Origin: Pseudogemmobacter faecipullorum
GTDB taxonomy: Bacteria; Pseudomonadota; Alphaproteobacteria; Rhodobacterales; Rhodobacteraceae
Length of the DNA: 64,000 nucleotides
Reading direction: 5' to 3'
Assembly: GCF_020539525.1 (NCBI RefSeq)
Contig: NZ_JACDXX010000002.1
Coordinates: 62,001-126,000 of the forward strand
This document shows positions 61,042 to 64,000 of the stretch, piece after piece; position 1 is the stretch's first letter, and the number at the start of each line of letters is the position of its first letter. A model generated the notes under the pieces. That model worked only from the letters and a program-made list of their open reading frames with translations. It made no database searches and was not told where the DNA came from. The position numbers were made by a program, and so were the translations under genes.

Positions 61042-61070
61042 TTGCAGGCGGATTTTGCCCTGCCTATATA
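61042..61070 (+). promoter_or_regulatory. Candidate heat-shock (RpoH) promoter of dnaK
   Basis: TTGCAG at 61042-61047 and CCTATATA at 61063-61070 are 15 bp apart, resembling the alphaproteobacterial RpoH pattern (TTG-rich -35 and C-rich CCTATAT -10). The transcript would have a leader of about 100 nt before the ATG at 61179. Confidence 0.45.
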
Positions 61071-61178
61071 CGCTCAGTCACAGGATGGTTCTTGCAGCCA
61101 TCCGCTTTACCAGACCCGTCCGGGTGCCGAAGTTTCCGGGCCAGAACGGGATGATCGCCTGTAGAAAGGGATACAAAC

Positions 61179-63092
61179 ATGGCCAAAGTCATTGGTATCG
61201 ACCTCGGCACTACCAACTCCTGCGTCGCCATCATGGATGGTTCGCAGCCGCGCGTTATCGAAAACGCCGAAGGTGCCCGCACCACGCCCTCGATCGTTGG
61301 CTTCACCGAAGGTGAGCGTCTGGTCGGCCAGGCTGCCAAGCGCCAGGCTGTCACCAATGCGACCAACACCGTCTTTGCGGTGAAGCGCCTTGTCGGCCGC
61401 CGTGTGGGCGATGCCGAAGTCGAAAAAGACCGCAAACTCGTGCCCTATAACATTGTCGACAGCGGTAATGGCGATGCATGGGTCGAAGTGCGCGGCGAGA
61501 AATATTCGCCCTCGCAGATCTCGGCTTTCATCCTGCAGAAGATGAAAGAAACTGCAGAATCCTACCTCGGTGAGACCGTCACCCAGGCCGTGATCACGGT
61601 TCCGGCCTATTTCAACGACGCTCAGCGTCAGGCTACCAAAGACGCTGGCAAAATCGCCGGCCTCGAAGTGCTGCGCATCATCAACGAGCCGACCGCAGCC
61701 GCTCTGGCTTACGGCCTCGACAAAAAAGAATCGAAAACCATCGCGGTCTATGACCTTGGTGGCGGTACTTTCGATATCACCATCCTCGAAATCGATGATG
61801 GTCTGTTCGAAGTGAAATCGACCAATGGCGACACCTTCCTCGGTGGCGAAGATTTCGACATGCGCATCGTCCAGTATCTGGCCGATGAGTTCAAAAAAGA
61901 GCATGGCGTCGACCTGACCCTCGACAAAATGGCGCTGCAGCGTCTGAAAGAGGCTGCGGAAAAAGCCAAGATCGAGCTGTCCTCGTCGCAGGCCACCGAT
62001 ATCAACCAGCCGTTCATCTCGATGGACAAAACCACCGGCCAGCCGCTGCACCTCGTGGTGAAGCTGACCCGTGCCAAGCTGGAAAGCCTGGTTGGCGATC
62101 TGATCGTCAAATCGATGAAGCCCTGTGCGGCTGCGCTGAAAGATGCGGGTCTCGCCAAAGGCGATATCGATGAAGTGGTTCTGGTCGGCGGTATGACCCG
62201 GATGCCGAAAGTCATCGAGGAAGTGACCAAGTTCTTCGGTAAAGAGCCGCATAAGGGTGTGAACCCGGATGAGGTTGTCGCCATGGGCGCCGCCGTTCAG
62301 GCCGGGGTTCTGCAGGGCGATGTGAAGGATGTGGTTCTGCTCGACGTGACCCCGCTGTCGCTGGGCATCGAGACCCTCGGCGGTGTGTTCACCCGTCTGA
62401 TCGACCGCAACACCACCATCCCGACCAAAAAGTCCCAGGTCTTCTCGACCGCTGAGGATAATCAGAACGCTGTGACCATCCGCGTCTTCCAGGGAGAACG
62501 GGAAATGGCGGCTGATAACAAGATCCTCGGCCAGTTCAACCTGGAGCAGATCCCGCCGGCCCCGCGTGGCGTGCCGCAGATTGAGGTGACCTTCGACATC
62601 GACGCAAACGGCATCGTCTCCGTTTCGGCGAAGGACAAAGGCACCAATAAAGAGCAGCGCATCACCATTCAGGCCTCGGGTGGTCTGTCGGATGACGATA
62701 TCGAGAAAATGGTCCGTGACGCAGAGGCGAATGCCGATGCCGATAAGGCCCGCCGTGAGCTGGTCGAAGCCCGCAACCAGGGGGAAAGCCTGCTCGACTC
62801 GACGAAGAAGTCGCTGAAAGAACATTCGGACAAGGTTGACCCCTCGACCGTTGAGGCGATTGAATTCGCGATGAGCCCGCTGGAAGACGCGCTGAAAGGC
62901 GAGGATGCCGGCAAGATCAAATCGGGGATCCAGAATCTGACCGAAGCAGCGATGAAGCTGGGTGAGGCGATCTACAAAGCCCAGGCTGCGGAAGCCGGTG
63001 GCGAGGATGAGGACGCACCCCGTCCGGTGGATGGCGATGATGATATCGTCGATGCCGATTTCGAGGATCTTGGCGACAACAAGCGGAAGTAA
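61179..63092 (+). CDS. dnaK: Molecular chaperone DnaK (Hsp70)
   Basis: DnaK binds exposed hydrophobic peptides in an ATP cycle with DnaJ and GrpE. The 637-residue protein has the ATPase start [33 protein letters not shown], a substrate-binding domain (about 390-505) and a C-terminal lid rich in Asp/Glu ending [13 protein letters not shown]. The ATG at 61179 follows AAAGGG. dnaJ follows after 72 bp. Confidence 0.98.
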   Translation: MAKVIGIDLGTTNSCVAIMDGSQPRVIENAEGARTTPSIVGFTEGERLVGQAAKRQAVTNATNTVFAVKRLVGRRVGDAEVEKDRKLVPYNIVDSGNGDAWVEVRGEKYSPSQISAFILQKMKETAESYLGETVTQAVITVPAYFNDAQRQATKDAGKIAGLEVLRIINEPTAAALAYGLDKKESKTIAVYDLGGGTFDITILEIDDGLFEVKSTNGDTFLGGEDFDMRIVQYLADEFKKEHGVDLTLDKMALQRLKEAAEKAKIELSSSQATDINQPFISMDKTTGQPLHLVVKLTRAKLESLVGDLIVKSMKPCAAALKDAGLAKGDIDEVVLVGGMTRMPKVIEEVTKFFGKEPHKGVNPDEVVAMGAAVQAGVLQGDVKDVVLLDVTPLSLGIETLGGVFTRLIDRNTTIPTKKSQVFSTAEDNQNAVTIRVFQGEREMAADNKILGQFNLEQIPPAPRGVPQIEVTFDIDANGIVSVSAKDKGTNKEQRITIQASGGLSDDDIEKMVRDAEANADADKARRELVEARNQGESLLDSTKKSLKEHSDKVDPSTVEAIEFAMSPLEDALKGEDAGKIKSGIQNLTEAAMKLGEAIYKAQAAEAGGEDEDAPRPVDGDDDIVDADFEDLGDNKRK

Positions 63093-63113
63093 TTCCGTTT
63101 TGGCCGAAAAGGG

Positions 63114-63137
63114 GGGCGGTCCGGATGCGGGCCGCCC
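63114..63137 (+). terminator. dnaK-dnaJ intergenic hairpin
   Basis: GGGCGG (63114-63119) pairs with CCGCCC (63132-63137), extended by an inner CCG/CGG helix. It lacks a U run, so partial attenuation that lowers dnaJ relative to dnaK, or mRNA processing, is more likely than full termination. Confidence 0.5.
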
Positions 63138-63164
63138 TTCTCCGGTCAGGAGAGGGCTTTTGCT

Positions 63165-64000
63165 ATGGCAAAACGCGATTTTTACGACGTGCTGGGAATT
63201 TCCCGCGGCGCTAGTCCCGAGGAAATTAAAAAGGCCTATCGCCAGAAGGCGAAAGAGCTGCATCCCGACCGCAATGCCGATAATCCCAATGCGGAAGCGC
63301 AGTTCAAAGAGGTGAACGAGGCCAATGACGTTCTGAAGGATGCCGATAAAAAGGCAGCCTATGACCGTTTCGGCCATGCAGCCTTTGAAGGTGGCATGGG
63401 TGGCGGCGGCGGTGGTGGCCGCGGCGGCTTTGGTGGCCAGGGCGATTTCGGATCGGCTTTCTCGGATGTGTTCGAGGATCTGTTCGGCGATTTCATGGGC
63501 GGGCGTGGCCAGGGCGGCGGTGGCGGGCGTTCGCGCGCGCAGCGCGGCTCGGATCTGCGCTATAACCTGCGGGTGACGCTGGAAGAGGCCTGGAGCGGCG
63601 TTCAGAAAACGATCAATGTGCCAACCTCGGTCGGCTGTGACACCTGCCACGGCTCAGGTGCCGAGGGCGGGGCGGAACCCCAGACCTGCGGCACCTGTGC
63701 AGGCATGGGTAAGGTCCGGGCGCAGCAGGGCTTTTTCACGGTCGAGCGCACCTGCCCGACCTGTTCGGGCACCGGCCAGATCATCAAGAATCCCTGCAAA
63801 TCCTGTCACGGGGCAGGCCGGGTTGAGAAGGAGCGTCAGCTCTCGGTCAATATTCCGGCAGGTGTCGAGACCGGCACCCGCATCCGCCTTGCAGGCGAGG
63901 GCGAGGCCGGGCTGCGCGGCGGGCCGCAGGGCGATCTCTATATCTTCATCGAAGTGCGCGATCACGCCATCTTCCAGCGCGACGGCGTACATCTGTTCTG
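63165..64000 (+). CDS. dnaJ: Chaperone DnaJ, 3' end outside window
   Basis: From the ATG at 63165 an open frame of 278 codons runs off the right edge. It has the J domain ([21 protein letters not shown] opening, HPD loop at ELHPDRN, residues 32-38), a Gly-rich/Phe region (about 73-120), and the four CxxCxGxG-type zinc repeats ([32 protein letters not shown], about 150-215). The second repeat has CAGMG instead of CxGxG. The C-terminal substrate domain has begun ([22 protein letters not shown]). About 100 residues remain beyond the window. Confidence 0.97.
   Translation, partial: MAKRDFYDVLGISRGASPEEIKKAYRQKAKELHPDRNADNPNAEAQFKEVNEANDVLKDADKKAAYDRFGHAAFEGGMGGGGGGGRGGFGGQGDFGSAFSDVFEDLFGDFMGGRGQGGGGGRSRAQRGSDLRYNLRVTLEEAWSGVQKTINVPTSVGCDTCHGSGAEGGAEPQTCGTCAGMGKVRAQQGFFTVERTCPTCSGTGQIIKNPCKSCHGAGRVEKERQLSVNIPAGVETGTRIRLAGEGEAGLRGGPQGDLYIFIEVRDHAIFQRDGVHLF

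Noticed and set aside
61042-61178. CIRCE (HrcA) element before dnaK
   Set aside because: I looked for the TTAGCACTC-N9-GAGTGCTAA inverted repeat in the leader and it is not present; an RpoH-type promoter fits better.
61107-63650. Long minus-strand open frame opposite dnaK
   Set aside because: Antisense shadow of the strongly biased dnaK codons; no ribosome site or recognisable domain.

Overview
The window is chromosomal DNA of a GC-rich alphaproteobacterium, most likely of the Rhodobacteraceae/Paracoccaceae. The evidence is the petP-petR pair known from Rhodobacter capsulatus, an Mcl1-type L-malyl-CoA/beta-methylmalyl-CoA lyase (ethylmalonyl-CoA pathway), two DUF2125 proteins in tandem, a TIGR02302 (DUF4175) protein, a FzlA-type GST-like division protein, and the fused MnhA/B (PhaAB) subunit. 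Genus cannot be fixed from the sequence alone. Genes are tightly packed, mostly with ATGA/GTGA overlaps inside operons and GC-rich hairpins between convergent genes. I see no insertion sequence, prophage, CRISPR array, tRNA or rRNA gene.

Layout. 1-7 kb: end of a TIGR02302 gene, a zinc-ribbon membrane protein, ftsE-ftsX-plsC, accA. 7-10.3 kb: mcl1 divergent from a dipeptide epimerase plus D-amino-acid aminotransferase pair. 10.3-14.4 kb: an RTX-repeat protein, DUF1244, N-formylglutamate amidohydrolase and a ClsC-type phospholipase D. 14.4-19 kb: ybbP-ybbA divergent from tesA, then a crotonase-fold gene. 19-25 kb: two DUF2125 proteins, tldE/pmbA, an inositol-monophosphatase-family gene, Nudix. 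25-28.7 kb: nfeD plus SPFH protein, divergent from a WaaA-like gene and lpxK. 28.7-34 kb: an HDAC-like gene, xseB-ispA-dxs (isoprenoid precursors), petP-petR. 34-39.6 kb: ilvE, ohr, a 55-codon gene, queG, fzlA-like, mtgA, DUF1269, a small secreted protein. 39.6-40.4 kb: the largest gene-free stretch. 40.4-46.5 kb: a complete mnhABCDEFG Na+(K+)/H+ antiporter operon. 46.8-51.7 kb: rnd-kdsD-lptC-lptA-lptB-hpf-ptsN, the enterobacterial arrangement without rpoN and kdsC. 51.8-60.9 kb: a surface-glycan region (two-domain sulfotransferase, GT14/DUF5927, two related GT2-like proteins, galU, cysQ, an ABC-2 polysaccharide permease). 61.2 kb to the end: dnaK and the start of dnaJ.

How the genes work together. 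Much of the window serves the cell envelope: division (ftsEX, fzlA, mtgA), phospholipid synthesis (plsC, accA, clsC), LPS synthesis and transport (lpxK, WaaA-like, kdsD, lptABC), isoprenoid supply (dxs, ispA), and a sulfated or decorated surface polysaccharide in which CysQ could remove the PAP left by the sulfotransferase. The most rewarding places for a second look are a predicted three-way-junction RNA between mcl1 and accA, a promoter-plus-terminator pair in the 40 kb gap that could make a small RNA, a WaaA homologue next to lpxK that lacks the family's catalytic glutamate, a crotonase-fold protein lacking both catalytic glutamates, and the sulfotransferase/GT cluster. None of these amounts to a proven new system.
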